Assembly: GCA_002704225.1 (NCBI GenBank) | Contig: PAFU01000007.1 | Span: forward strand, 1 to 64,000 | Direction: 5' to 3' | Length of the DNA: 64,000 nucleotides | Source of the DNA: Gammaproteobacteria bacterium | GTDB taxonomy: Bacteria; Pseudomonadota; Gammaproteobacteria; Pseudomonadales; Azotimanducaceae | In this document: one piece after another, positions 1 through 7,354 of the stretch | Layout of the letters: the number at the start of each line of letters is the position of its first letter | How positions within the stretch are numbered: the stretch's first letter is position 1 | Made by a program: the position numbers and the translations under genes | The notes under the pieces: model-generated | What the model saw: the letters and a program-made list of their open reading frames with translations, nothing else | What the model was told of the DNA's origin: nothing | Database searches by the model: none

Positions 1-37
1 CGCCCCAGCGCGCCGCGGATTTGCGAGCGAGCAACAG

Positions 38-113
<76 letters not shown>

Positions 114-135
114 TTCCTTGTCTAGCAATCACCCT

Positions 136-500
136 ATGAGGGGTGTTAAGCCCCTCGGACTGTCGCAAGCTTCTAAAGCAGTGCCTAGAAACGCTACTTC
201 GCTGGCTAGCTCATCCACTTGAGTGCCTCAAGAAGCGAAGAGCCAAACTCTATCTCCAGGGTGGAATCCCCTTGAAGCCCATTAGAGCTGGACGCTGCGG
301 CAGCTAGTGAGCAGGAAATACGGGTAGCACGAATAGAGGCTCAGAATGTTTTTGCTCATTCCATGACTACTGCGGCCATTGTCGGCTGGTCTGGTGAGAA
401 AGCGAATACGATAGCATTGCAGTATGGCGCAGAAGGCTTAAGCCACAATGAATCCTTGGGGTACTACATCAAGAATAGCGCGCGATATTTGCGCACCTGA
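136..500 (+). pseudogene. decayed ORF next to the tRNA
   Basis: Not recognised. An ATG at 136 opens 28 codons ending in TGA at 220-222. The same frame then stays open for 20 codons to TAG. After an apparent frame change near 270-276, a third segment runs open to TGA at 498-500. That segment reads like real coding sequence, with an Ala- and Glu-rich helix followed by IVGWSGEKANTIALQYG. The WSGEKAN..ALQYG stretch faintly recalls the C-terminal end of tyrosine recombinases, but the catalytic HxxR and Tyr context is not convincing. The segments read best as one gene broken by a stop and a frameshift; two unrelated short ORFs are possible. Confidence 0.35.
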
Positions 501-526
501 CCATGCGGGAACAGGAGCGTAAGGGG

Positions 527-608
527 GCGAGCACCGACGTGATGCTTTTTGGTGGGGAAAAGAATCGGATGAGAAACTTGAGAGGTTTGGTGCAGGAGTT
601 GGTTTACC
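527..608 (+). repeat. leader/start-codon module, copy A
   Basis: First of four diverged copies of a module made of a T-rich leader, a purine-rich ribosome-binding segment (GGTGGGGAAAAGAATCGG) and an ATGAG start with about 15 codons. It is closest to the copy at 1474-1543: both encode MRNLR followed by a leucine-rich helix. Confidence 0.5.
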
Positions 609-685
609 GAATTTACAGAGGGCTAGAAGTGACTAAAGAAAATGCGACCTCTTGTAAAAAGTTTCATTCGATCAATAATTGTTAA
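569..685 (+). CDS. short ORF in leader module copy A
   Basis: A 38-residue reading frame starting at the ATG of the repeated module; an in-frame ATG at 503 would add 22 residues. Only the first part, MRNLRGLVQELVYRIY, resembles the N-terminus of the lipoprotein encoded at 1502. The rest looks like random sequence, and another small ORF overlaps it in a different frame. It is probably a truncated duplicate rather than a functional gene. No function can be assigned. Confidence 0.25.
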   Translation: MRNLRGLVQELVYRIYRGLEVTKENATSCKKFHSINNC

Positions 686-746
686 TGCATTTATGTATGG
701 GGCCATTGTCGCATTCTTTGTGACGTTCATTTTTGACGAAGGCTGA
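642..746 (+). CDS. possible 34-residue membrane peptide
   Basis: An ATG-to-TGA frame encoding one strongly hydrophobic helix (IVNAFMYGAIVAFFVTFIF) after a basic start (MRPLVKSFIRS), the layout of a single-pass inner-membrane microprotein with N-in topology. The purine stretch AAAGAAA just upstream is a weak ribosome-binding site. It overlaps the 3' part of the ORF starting at 569 in another frame and ends just before the next leader module. It could be the degenerate end of that copy's original gene. Family unknown. Confidence 0.35.
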   Translation: MRPLVKSFIRSIIVNAFMYGAIVAFFVTFIFDEG

Positions 747-747
747 T

Positions 748-810
748 GCGAGTACTGTGGTGGTCTTTAGCGGAGATAAGATCTCGATGAGGCAAGCACT
801 GCGTTATAGT
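748..810 (+). repeat. leader/start-codon module, copy B
   Basis: Second copy of the module: a TGTGGTGGTCTTTAG leader, then GCGGAGATAAG as ribosome-binding segment, and ATGAG at 787. The leader matches copy D (about 3014) and the purine segment matches copies A and C. Confidence 0.5.
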
Positions 811-1422
811 TTCTTTGGCGGGTTGCTGCTGGCCAGTTGCATTTTTATTTTTCTTACTTTGTGGCCTCGCCCAATTGATACCACAGAACCTTGGGTTTTC
901 AGTGCAGATGGCGCTCAGTTGAACTACTGCACGCCCGCGAACTTAGATGGCCAAGGCCCATCTGCGGATGACATACCGAAGGCTTACACGCCGGATTGCG
1001 GCTACTCTCGTATGCCAATGCCCGTTTTGCACAAATGCCGACAACCAATTGCAGCAGGCATTCCAGATATGAGAGGTCTGTGGCTGGCTAAATCAGGATT
1101 TGCGGGGCACATCGAAAGAGTCGAGCAATGCGGCAACAGGATGGTTGTGACAACTGCAGGGCTCATTCACGATTTTCGTATTGATGGCACTCTCAAAAAT
1201 GGCGCAAGAGACATACAGGCCAATTGCACAAACCTCGCGAGTGCGATCAAGGTGAATGAGGAGGGTAAGATCGTATTCCGGTTATTCAATCTGTTCGATA
1301 CCGTAAGCCGACATCTTGAAGGAGAAGACATGATCTTTACGTTTGTCGATGGAACCGAGACGCGAATGCAAAGAACCTGTTCACTGCCAGATGAAAATAG
1401 AGGTATGTACGGCGCAAGATGA
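787..1422 (+). CDS. conserved secreted or membrane-anchored protein, unknown function
   Basis: A 211-residue protein with an N-terminal hydrophobic helix (about residues 8-27, preceded by Arg) and a presumably periplasmic remainder with seven further cysteines, suggesting disulfides. A central stretch, IPDMRGLWLAKSGFAGHIER followed by EQCGNRMVVTTAGLIHDFR, looks like a recurring uncharacterised secreted family of marine proteobacteria with 'IPDMRGLW' and 'IEQCGDR' motifs; this is recalled, not searched. The frame is open from 733, but ATG 787 follows GGAG at a usable distance and lies at the repeated leader, so it is preferred. Context is island-like. No enzymatic residues are evident. Confidence 0.7.
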   Translation: MRQALRYSFFGGLLLASCIFIFLTLWPRPIDTTEPWVFSADGAQLNYCTPANLDGQGPSADDIPKAYTPDCGYSRMPMPVLHKCRQPIAAGIPDMRGLWLAKSGFAGHIERVEQCGNRMVVTTAGLIHDFRIDGTLKNGARDIQANCTNLASAIKVNEEGKIVFRLFNLFDTVSRHLEGEDMIFTFVDGTETRMQRTCSLPDENRGMYGAR

Positions 1423-1473
1423 ATCAGGGGGCTGTCGCAAGCGGGTTGGGTGCATGAATCAATCATCTCGGGC

Positions 1474-1543
1474 TTGCTTTAATCGTGGAGACAAGAAGTC
1501 GATGAGGAATTTGAGACGTTTGGCGCTTGGGTTGGTGTTTTGG
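1474..1543 (+). repeat. leader/start-codon module, copy C
   Basis: Third copy, most like copy A. TTGCTTTAATCGTGGAGACA precedes AAGAAGTCG and ATGAG at 1502, and the similarity continues through the first 13 or so codons of the lipoprotein gene. Confidence 0.5.
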
Positions 1544-1807
1544 GTTGTTATGATTTCAGCTGGGGGATGTGCGAGCCCCTCTACGATGAAATTGCAGCCT
1601 GACAACACGATTCGTCTTTCGCATAAGGGCGGGTCACCGAATACTCGTCTGAGTATTCTGCGGTCTGAGGCGCGTTGGTACGCTTACCTGTATTGTCAGT
1701 CGCAGAAGAGAAACGTTCGTGTGATGACATTTGAAGACGCAGAGGGCCCATTTTTTTCCGGCAATTTCCCAAGAACGGACATCATTTTTTCTTGCGTAGG
1801 CTCATGA
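1502..1807 (+). CDS. small predicted lipoprotein
   Basis: 101 residues. The N-terminus MRNLRRLALGLVFWVVMISA followed by GGC is a typical lipoprotein signal peptide, with lipidation expected at Cys23 (the A-G-G-C context fits signal peptidase II). The mature part is short, with Trp and Tyr residues and two further cysteines. The ATG at 1502 is preferred over the upstream in-frame ATG (1343) because it has GGAG upstream and gives a proper signal peptide. It starts within leader module copy C. Function unknown. Confidence 0.65.
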   Translation: MRNLRRLALGLVFWVVMISAGGCASPSTMKLQPDNTIRLSHKGGSPNTRLSILRSEARWYAYLYCQSQKRNVRVMTFEDAEGPFFSGNFPRTDIIFSCVGS

Positions 1808-1859
1808 ACCACGTCGTCACAGGTTTGATTTGGACGCTGATGCGGGTCGGTGGTTGAAA

Positions 1860-2030
1860 GTGAGGCAGAAGAACTGCGCTGAGTGCTTAGAAGACCGCGA
1901 GGTGCTCTACAGATGCAGATACGCTTCGCTTGATTGGCAGTTTCTCTGTGAGTCCTGTCTACTGAAGGTCAAAGGCGAATGCTCAGAATCATACGTTTAC
2001 GGCGGCACATGGAAGCGGAAGAAAACGTAA
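1860..2030 (+). CDS. small Cys-rich (zinc-ribbon-like) protein ending in YGGTWKRK
   Basis: About 56 residues from GTG 1860; the frame extends upstream to TTG 1830. Two Cys pairs, NCAEC near the start and FLCESC in the middle, are spaced as in a small zinc-binding fold. The end SYVYGGTWKR matches, from memory, a family of roughly 60-residue proteins of aquatic gammaproteobacteria with 'CxxC...W.F.C..C...YGGTWK'. The role of that family is not known to me. No strong Shine-Dalgarno is visible, so the start is uncertain. Confidence 0.6.
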   Translation: MRQKNCAECLEDREVLYRCRYASLDWQFLCESCLLKVKGECSESYVYGGTWKRKKT

Positions 2031-2205
2031 TTCCGCAAAAACCTGGCCGAATCGGAGGCCGCGAGTTCTGGGTTTCGGCACGATGAAACCGAAATCTCAG
2101 CGAGGATGTCTGTTGCGGTGCGTCGATGTAGCGCCCCACTATTTGCACATAGACATTTGCAAATAGACGAATAAAAACAGACAACAAAAGGGGAGCGAAA
2201 AGCAT

Positions 2206-3000
2206 TTGAGCGCCACAATACCAACGCTATCCAACAAGGATTCACTGGAAGCAAAAGCCTCAGCTTTGCAACAAGCGGGCTGTATGGTCATCCAAGATGT
2301 CGCGGATACAACCCAGCGAAACAACCTTGTCGCTGAACTGCAAACGCATATGGACAATGCCAAGGTTAGGGTGGACGATGATCCAGATGAGTTTTATCCC
2401 GGCCTGACGCAACGAGTCAGCGGCCTTGTTACCCGCTCCGAGACCGTAAGAGCATTGATGTTGCACAAAGAAGCAACATCAATGTGTGATCATTTCCTGC
2501 TGCCCAACAGTGAGTTTGGTTACCAGCTACATGTCAGCGCGGCCCTCAACATTGGCCCTGGCGCGCGCGCTCAGGTGCTGCACAGAGAAGAAGATTCTTT
2601 TACCTACTTCGCCGAGCCGCGACCAAACATTATTCTTGCCACCATGTGGGCGATTTCTGATTTTCGTGCGGACAGTGGGGCTACCCTTGTTGTGCCCGGT
2701 AGTCACACATGGCCCGCTGACCGAACCCCCGAGCCGGATGAAATCACCAGTGCAGAGATGCCCGCGGGTTCGCTGTTCTTTTGGCTTGGCGGCACGCTAC
2801 ATGGCGGAGGTGCGAATACCTCATCAGACTGGCGCTATGGCGTGATTCTCACCTACTCGTTGGGCTGGGTCCGGCAGGAGGAAAACCAGTATCTGAATGT
2901 TCCAAAACACGTTCTGGACACACTTACGTCAGAACAAAAAAGAATCGCGGGATTCGATATGTATCGCGCCCTAGGGTTTTATGATCCGCGCATCAAGTGA
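2206..3000 (+). CDS. phytanoyl-CoA dioxygenase (PhyH) family protein
   Basis: 264 residues from a TTG start preceded by AAAAGGGGAGCG, an unusually strong ribosome-binding site that decides the start. PhyH-family enzymes are Fe(II)/2-oxoglutarate-dependent hydroxylases with a double-stranded beta-helix. The sequence shows the expected elements: QVLHREED (His-x-Asp/Glu iron ligands near residue 126), the turn SGATLVVPGSHTW (about residue 160), and the distal His in GGTLHGGG followed by the 2-oxoglutarate-binding Arg (WRYGVILTYS). The substrate cannot be read; many bacterial members act on lipids or small metabolites. The neighbours are unrelated small ORFs, so it may be cargo of the island. Confidence 0.8.
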   Translation: MSATIPTLSNKDSLEAKASALQQAGCMVIQDVADTTQRNNLVAELQTHMDNAKVRVDDDPDEFYPGLTQRVSGLVTRSETVRALMLHKEATSMCDHFLLPNSEFGYQLHVSAALNIGPGARAQVLHREEDSFTYFAEPRPNIILATMWAISDFRADSGATLVVPGSHTWPADRTPEPDEITSAEMPAGSLFFWLGGTLHGGGANTSSDWRYGVILTYSLGWVRQEENQYLNVPKHVLDTLTSEQKRIAGFDMYRALGFYDPRIK

Positions 3001-3013
3001 CATGGTAGACAGC

Positions 3014-3090
3014 AATGTGGTGGTCTGAGGTGAAGAGAAGTGCAGTGCAGATGAGCGCTTGTAAACGTCTGGCGATGGGGTGGCCCTTGT
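3014..3090 (+). repeat. leader/start-codon module, copy D
   Basis: Fourth copy: ATGTGGTGGTCTGAG, then a purine-rich segment (GTGAAGAGAAG) and ATGAG at 3051. The leader matches copy B, and the following codons (AAACGTCTGGCGATGGGG) resemble copy C. Confidence 0.4.
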
Positions 3091-3299
3091 TGTCCTTGGC
3101 GAGTGTCGCCCTTGGTTTCAGCACCAAGGAATATTACGGAGTAGATGCAGAACTCAGCAGCACTGTGTCTGCGGCGTAAGGTTTCACGTATGCCGTCGTA
3201 ACGGTAACAAACGTCAGTGAACGTTTAGACATTCTCCTGTTCAACCCGTTACACGCCCTTGTCATCTCAGCGTGTGTTTTGGTTGGTAGCGCTGAGTAA
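3051..3299 (+). pseudogene. small membrane-protein ORF interrupted by an in-frame TAA
   Basis: The frame opens at ATG 3051 with a hydrophobic start (LAMGWPLLSLASVALGF). It hits TAA at 3177-3179 after 42 codons, then continues in the same frame for 39 codons to TAA at 3297-3299. The second part reads like protein, with a hydrophobic helix (ALVISACVLVGSA). Keeping one frame on both sides of a single stop suggests a gene inactivated by one nonsense change. It could instead be a 42-residue peptide gene plus chance ORF. It starts in leader module copy D. Family not recognised. Confidence 0.4.
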
Positions 3300-3404
3300 G
3301 GCTCTGTGCGTGATAAGTGGTTGGATCAACGGCGCTTGAAAAATACCACCGCAAATTTGCTTTTGATTCTGATCCGAACGGTTATTTTTTTGAGGAGGAT
3401 GGCT

Positions 3405-3785
3405 GTGACTTGGCTGGAAATATCAGCAGCTTGCTATGTTTGTATTGTGTTGCTGGTGATCGTTTGGCAGGCCTGCTTGATTGGCGGGGCGCCATGGGGG
3501 CATCTGACGCAAGGTGGTGGCCACATTGGTGCATTGCCACCAAATGGTCGAGTCGTCGCGGCATTCTCGATACCAATACTCGCCCTGATGGCGGCAGGCA
3601 TCGCGTCAGCGGCAAGCCTTTACCCGCACTGGGCACCTTGGACGGGCCTTGTAGCCGTCACCGTACAAACTGTGGTGACAACGTTAAATTGGATGACACC
3701 GTCCAAGCCTGAGAGGCTTTTGTGGGCGCCAATAACGTCCATTATGTTGTTGCTGGCGAGTTACGTCGTACTGTCAGCGTATTGA
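3405..3785 (+). CDS. small integral membrane protein, unknown function
   Basis: 126 residues with about four predicted hydrophobic helices: near residues 5-23, 48-67, 72-92 and the C-terminus. The frame is open from 3306. The GTG at 3405 is favoured because GAGGAGG ends six bases before it, whereas the ATG at 3399 directly abuts that Shine-Dalgarno. No motif or enzymatic residue is recognised. It lies in the island-like stretch between the broken ORF and the DUF6249-like gene. Confidence 0.6.
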   Translation: MTWLEISAACYVCIVLLVIVWQACLIGGAPWGHLTQGGGHIGALPPNGRVVAAFSIPILALMAAGIASAASLYPHWAPWTGLVAVTVQTVVTTLNWMTPSKPERLLWAPITSIMLLLASYVVLSAY

Positions 3786-3911
3786 CGCTTCCTATGATTG
3801 CGAGTTCTCGGCAGCCCGATTTCAACTCTCCCTCCCGCCACGGCAGATGTAACCTTTACTTCTCAAAATTTGCATGATACGTTTACGTTACATTCATTAT
3901 TGAGAGGCTGT

Positions 3912-4301
3912 ATGGATAACTTGGTACCTGTTTTGGGGATTCTCACGGGAATTATTATTCCGCTAGCCGTTTTTGTTTGGCTCTATCACGAGGAGAAGGG
4001 GAAGCGGGAGACTGTGCTCGAGATAGCGAAGCATATTCACGACCCGTCCAAAGTCGATGATTTGCTGAGTATCTTTGACGAGAGAAAAAAGCAGCCTATC
4101 GACTATCGAAGAGGTGGAGTGATTACCCTGTTTGTGGGCGTCGGCCTATATTTATTGGGTGCCGTTGCGATGGGTAAGTTTTTTGAGGGAGTTGGCCTTT
4201 TGGTGGGGGCGATTGGAGTCGGCACAATGATCGCTGGATATTTCTTCCCTAATACCAGCGAAGAGCTGACCGATGCCGTTGAGAAGTTTGAAGAGAAATA
4301 G
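3912..4301 (+). CDS. DUF6249-like small membrane protein
   Basis: 129 residues. An N-terminal helix (residues 3-24) is followed by a charged cytosolic segment (YHEEKGKRETVLEIAKHIHD), then two more hydrophobic helices (about 66-85 and 90-110) and an acidic tail. This layout resembles the DUF6249 family, which I recall beginning with 'MDxLVPIxGI'. The ATG at 3912 is chosen; upstream in-frame codons lack membrane character. Three bases separate it from an XRE regulator gene, so the pair is almost certainly one operon, a common arrangement for membrane-protein/HTH modules. The role of the family is not established. Confidence 0.65.
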   Translation: MDNLVPVLGILTGIIIPLAVFVWLYHEEKGKRETVLEIAKHIHDPSKVDDLLSIFDERKKQPIDYRRGGVITLFVGVGLYLLGAVAMGKFFEGVGLLVGAIGVGTMIAGYFFPNTSEELTDAVEKFEEK

Positions 4302-4304
4302 GGC

Positions 4305-4517
4305 GTGGGCAAGCACCACAAAAAACTCTTAAACAACCTCGAAGAGCACAGAAAATCGGCCGGGTTAACTCAGCAGCAACTGTCTGAGCGAGCCGAAGTG
4401 TCGAGAAAGAGTATTAACGCGATAGAAAATGGGATCTATGTGCCTTCGACGGTCCTTGCGTTAAAAATCGCGAACACCCTTCACTGCACGGTTGAGGAGT
4501 TGTTTGCCCTGCCCTAG
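4305..4517 (+). CDS. XRE-family HTH transcriptional regulator (YozG type)
   Basis: A 70-residue single-domain Cro/CI-like regulator starting at GTG. The five-helix HTH fills the protein: LTQQQLSERAEVSRKSINAI covers helices 2-3, followed by the ENG turn and a PSTVLALKIANTL helix, ending in VEELF. This is the typical size and sequence of solo XRE repressors paired with membrane proteins. It follows the DUF6249-like gene by three bases and probably regulates that operon or responds to its product. DNA target unknown. Confidence 0.85.
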   Translation: MGKHHKKLLNNLEEHRKSAGLTQQQLSERAEVSRKSINAIENGIYVPSTVLALKIANTLHCTVEELFALP

Positions 4518-4693
4518 TGGTGCATTTAACGGAGCGTAACAAAAAAGCGTACAGCACTGCCCCAAGGGCCTTTGGCAAGAATCGGTCTCAGATCATTTCT
4601 GGTGGTGGTTGCTATGGCGGGCTTTTCCGGTGTCGATTATGATTTTCGGGCCCCTCAGTAGCGCCAACCATCCGTTAAAAAAGAGAATTAAAA

Positions 4694-5239
4694 GTGAGCG
4701 ATCCTTTTGGTCTTAAGCCATCCATCCGAACCGTTGAAGATTATCCCATTTCAGGCATCACATTCAGAGACATTACCAGTCTGCTGGAAACCCCCTCAGC
4801 ATTCGTCAAGGCATGTCAGGAATTGAGCAGGATGAGCAAGGCCTTTGCTCCCACCGCGGTGGCTAGCATAGAAAGCCGTGGCTTCATCTTCGCCGGCCCC
4901 ATCGCTTGCGATCTTTCCTTACCGATGGTGTTGGCGAGGAAGCCGGGCAAACTGCCCAACGACGCTTATCGCAAAGAATTTGATTTAGAGTACGGCAGCA
5001 CATCGCTGGAAATCCAAAAGAATACCGTGCTAAACGCGGCGGATAGAGTGGTGATCATTGACGATCTCATTGCTACTGGTGGCACGGCGATTGCGTGTGC
5101 AGAGTTGCTCAATGAACACTTCCGAGTTCCACGCGAAAATATTTTGGTTTTGGCGCTGATCGATTTGCCGGCACTGGGAGGCAGCGGTCTTATTTCAACC
5201 TCAGGCTATAACGTTGGGTCCTTAGTCGAATACCGATGA
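4694..5239 (+). CDS. apt: adenine phosphoribosyltransferase
   Basis: 181 residues, the usual Apt length. It converts adenine and PRPP to AMP in the cytosolic purine salvage pathway. The PRPP-binding motif VVIIDDLIATGGTA (about residues 121-134), the flexible-loop region ARKPGKLP and the N-terminal DYPISGITFRDIT are characteristic. The start is GTG, with the AT-rich AAAAAAGAGAATTAAAA upstream. It stands alone, after the island-like stretch, and marks the return to ordinary chromosomal genes. Confidence 0.95.
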   Translation: MSDPFGLKPSIRTVEDYPISGITFRDITSLLETPSAFVKACQELSRMSKAFAPTAVASIESRGFIFAGPIACDLSLPMVLARKPGKLPNDAYRKEFDLEYGSTSLEIQKNTVLNAADRVVIIDDLIATGGTAIACAELLNEHFRVPRENILVLALIDLPALGGSGLISTSGYNVGSLVEYR

Positions 5240-5394
5240 CGCAAGTGGCACATTTGACTTCACAACTTGTGAGGCACCCTTCAATTAACTGCAGCTAACG
5301 CAATCGGTATCTTTGCCTAATACGTCGCTCTGTATATATTGCGCCTGAGCCTCATTGAGCGCTTCGAAATAACCCTGTGAGCGGGAGGTTCGTG

Positions 5395-6774
5395 ATGTCA
5401 GAGCAAACGGTACAAGAGCGTAATAACCCGTATCTGGAAGGGAACTTTGCGCCAATTACTGAAGAAGTGACCGCAACCGACCTACAGGTTGAAGGCGAGT
5501 TGCCGCAAGAGTTGAACGGCCGCTATCTGCGGAACGGGCCAAACCCCATCGATCTGACATCTCGGTCGAACCATCACTGGTTTATTGGCTCCGGCATGGT
5601 TCATGGCATTCGCCTGCGGGATGGCAAGGCAGAGTGGTATCGCAATCGCTACGTTGGCTCGAGAGAGCTGAGTACCTTCAGAGGGCAGCCCGACATTTCA
5701 GGGCCAAACTGGAACGACTCAACGGGTGGCCCGAATACCAACGTAGGCACGTTTGCTGGTAAAACTTGGGCAATGGTTGAAGCTGGGGGTACCCCGGTTG
5801 AACTGACCTATGAGTTGGAAACCGTGGGCAGAAACGATTTTGAAGGCACGCTTCCTGGGGCGTTTACCGCACACCCCAAAATTGATCCGGTGACGCGTGA
5901 GATGCATGCCATGGTCTATGCGTGGCCGCAGTGGATGGACCATGTTCAATACGTCGTGGTGGGCACTGATGGCAAAGTACGCAAAACCGTTGATGTGCCT
6001 TTGCCTGGTATGACGATGATGCACGACATGTCGCTGACCGAGAAATACGTGATCATCTACGATCAGCCGGTAACCGTGAATTTCGATATGGTCGCCACAC
6101 ACAGCTTTCCATTTCAGTGGAATCCAGACTATGGGAATCGCGTGGGTTTACTGCCCAGAGATGGCTCTGCCGCCGATATCGTTTGGATCGATGTGCCCAT
6201 GGGATATTGCTTTCACCCCATGAATGCCTACGACAATGCCGATGGCAGTGTCACCATCGATTTGTGCAACTACGCAACGATGTTTGACCGGGACTTACTC
6301 GGGCCGTTTGGCGACTCGCTGTCTCGGCTCGAGCGCTGGACGTTGAACCCGGCGACTCGACGCATCAATATTCAGGTGATTGACGAGACCCCAAATGAAT
6401 TTCCGCGGCACCGATACGATGTTGGAAACCAGCCCTATCGGTTCGGCTACTGCGCCTCACCAAGTAATGTGCCCGGACGCGGGTGGCCAACCCTGAAACA
6501 CGACCTGAAAACAGGCTCGCGAGCGGTCTTTGACCATGGTCCCGGCATGGCTGCCGGCGAACCTGTGTTTGTCGCGAAAGAAAATTCCGACGCCGAAGAT
6601 GCGGGCTATGTGATCACGTTCCTTCATGACCTTGGTCATGCATCAACCGAGTTCGTTGTTATGGACGCTCAGGACTTTGATCGTGGGTATGTCGCCAAGG
6701 TAAAGCTGCCCCAGCGAGTGCCCTTTGGCTTTCATGGCAACTGGTCGAGCGATGCGAGCATGTCGCTAACCTGA
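5395..6774 (+). CDS. carotenoid oxygenase (RPE65/CCD) family protein
   Basis: 459 residues. The family uses a seven-bladed beta-propeller with Fe(II) held by four His to cleave C=C bonds of carotenoids, apocarotenoids or stilbenes. Candidate ligands are all present: FTAHPKID (about residue 160), MMHDMS (about 211), CFHPMNAYD (about 276) and FGFHGNW near the C-terminus. The N-terminal LNGRYLRNGPNP is the family hallmark. ATG 5395 is chosen over GTG 5377 because GCGGGAGG sits six bases before it. It is the last gene before a convergent PPOX gene. No carotenoid or rhodopsin gene is nearby, so the substrate stays open. Confidence 0.88.
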   Translation: MSEQTVQERNNPYLEGNFAPITEEVTATDLQVEGELPQELNGRYLRNGPNPIDLTSRSNHHWFIGSGMVHGIRLRDGKAEWYRNRYVGSRELSTFRGQPDISGPNWNDSTGGPNTNVGTFAGKTWAMVEAGGTPVELTYELETVGRNDFEGTLPGAFTAHPKIDPVTREMHAMVYAWPQWMDHVQYVVVGTDGKVRKTVDVPLPGMTMMHDMSLTEKYVIIYDQPVTVNFDMVATHSFPFQWNPDYGNRVGLLPRDGSAADIVWIDVPMGYCFHPMNAYDNADGSVTIDLCNYATMFDRDLLGPFGDSLSRLERWTLNPATRRINIQVIDETPNEFPRHRYDVGNQPYRFGYCASPSNVPGRGWPTLKHDLKTGSRAVFDHGPGMAAGEPVFVAKENSDAEDAGYVITFLHDLGHASTEFVVMDAQDFDRGYVAKVKLPQRVPFGFHGNWSSDASMSLT

Positions 6775-6787
6775 GTTGGTTGGGCCA

Positions 6788-7174
6788 CTAGGCCGCATCG
6801 TTATCCGTAAAGGAAAACCCGACCCACTGCCTTTTCTGATAGTTGCCGCTGAGCTTGCTGAAAAAGTCGAGTAGGTGCATCTGCCAACTGTATTTACTTC
6901 GCAGTGCGCAGTGGGCTCGTCGAATCTTCTCTTCGTCATTCTCTAGCCAGCCGTTGGCGGTGAAGCACTCCCCAGTAACCTTGCCGGAGACGGTACAAGG
7001 CGCTACCAGTATGCTTTGAAAGTTTCGCAGGCGCTTCACTTTGCCGGCGGCGCCGGCGGAGAACAAATAGTAAGAACCATCAGCCAGCGCAAACCAAACG
7101 GGGGTCCACACCCAACTCCCGTCGCGTTTTTGCGTGGCGATTGAAGCGTATTTTTGCGTATTCGATAGTGACAC
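6788..7174 (-). CDS. PPOX-class F420/FMN-dependent oxidoreductase
   Basis: 128 residues, a one-domain split-barrel protein of the pyridoxamine-phosphate-oxidase-like fold. TPVWFALADGSYYLFSAG, followed by AGKVKRLRNFQSILVAPC, is the pattern of the Rv2061-type PPOX subgroup (TIGR03666-like), which binds F420 or flavin. The C-terminal helix-rich part (KIRRAHCALRSKYSWQMH) is also typical. Cofactor and substrate cannot be decided from sequence. It converges on the carotenoid oxygenase gene with a 13-base gap. Confidence 0.8.
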   Translation of the reverse strand: MSLSNTQKYASIATQKRDGSWVWTPVWFALADGSYYLFSAGAAGKVKRLRNFQSILVAPCTVSGKVTGECFTANGWLENDEEKIRRAHCALRSKYSWQMHLLDFFSKLSGNYQKRQWVGFSFTDNDAA

Positions 7175-7354
7175 CGTAGAGCTCTCTGTCGGCTGTTTGG
7201 CGGGCAGTGTAGCGAATCTCCGGGGGTGCGTTCGCAGATATTTTGGCTGACGCGAAACGGGCGTGATCGCAATATTTTGCCTGGGCGTTTGAAATCAGTT
7301 GGCCACTGTGCTCCCCTGCGGGAGACCACTGATGGTTCACGCTATGACTTTGAA

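Noticed and set aside
114..500. Direct att duplication of the tRNA 3' end
   Set aside because: No second copy of GTTCCGGCACCA or its neighbourhood was found in the following 5 kb, so an integration event is not demonstrated.
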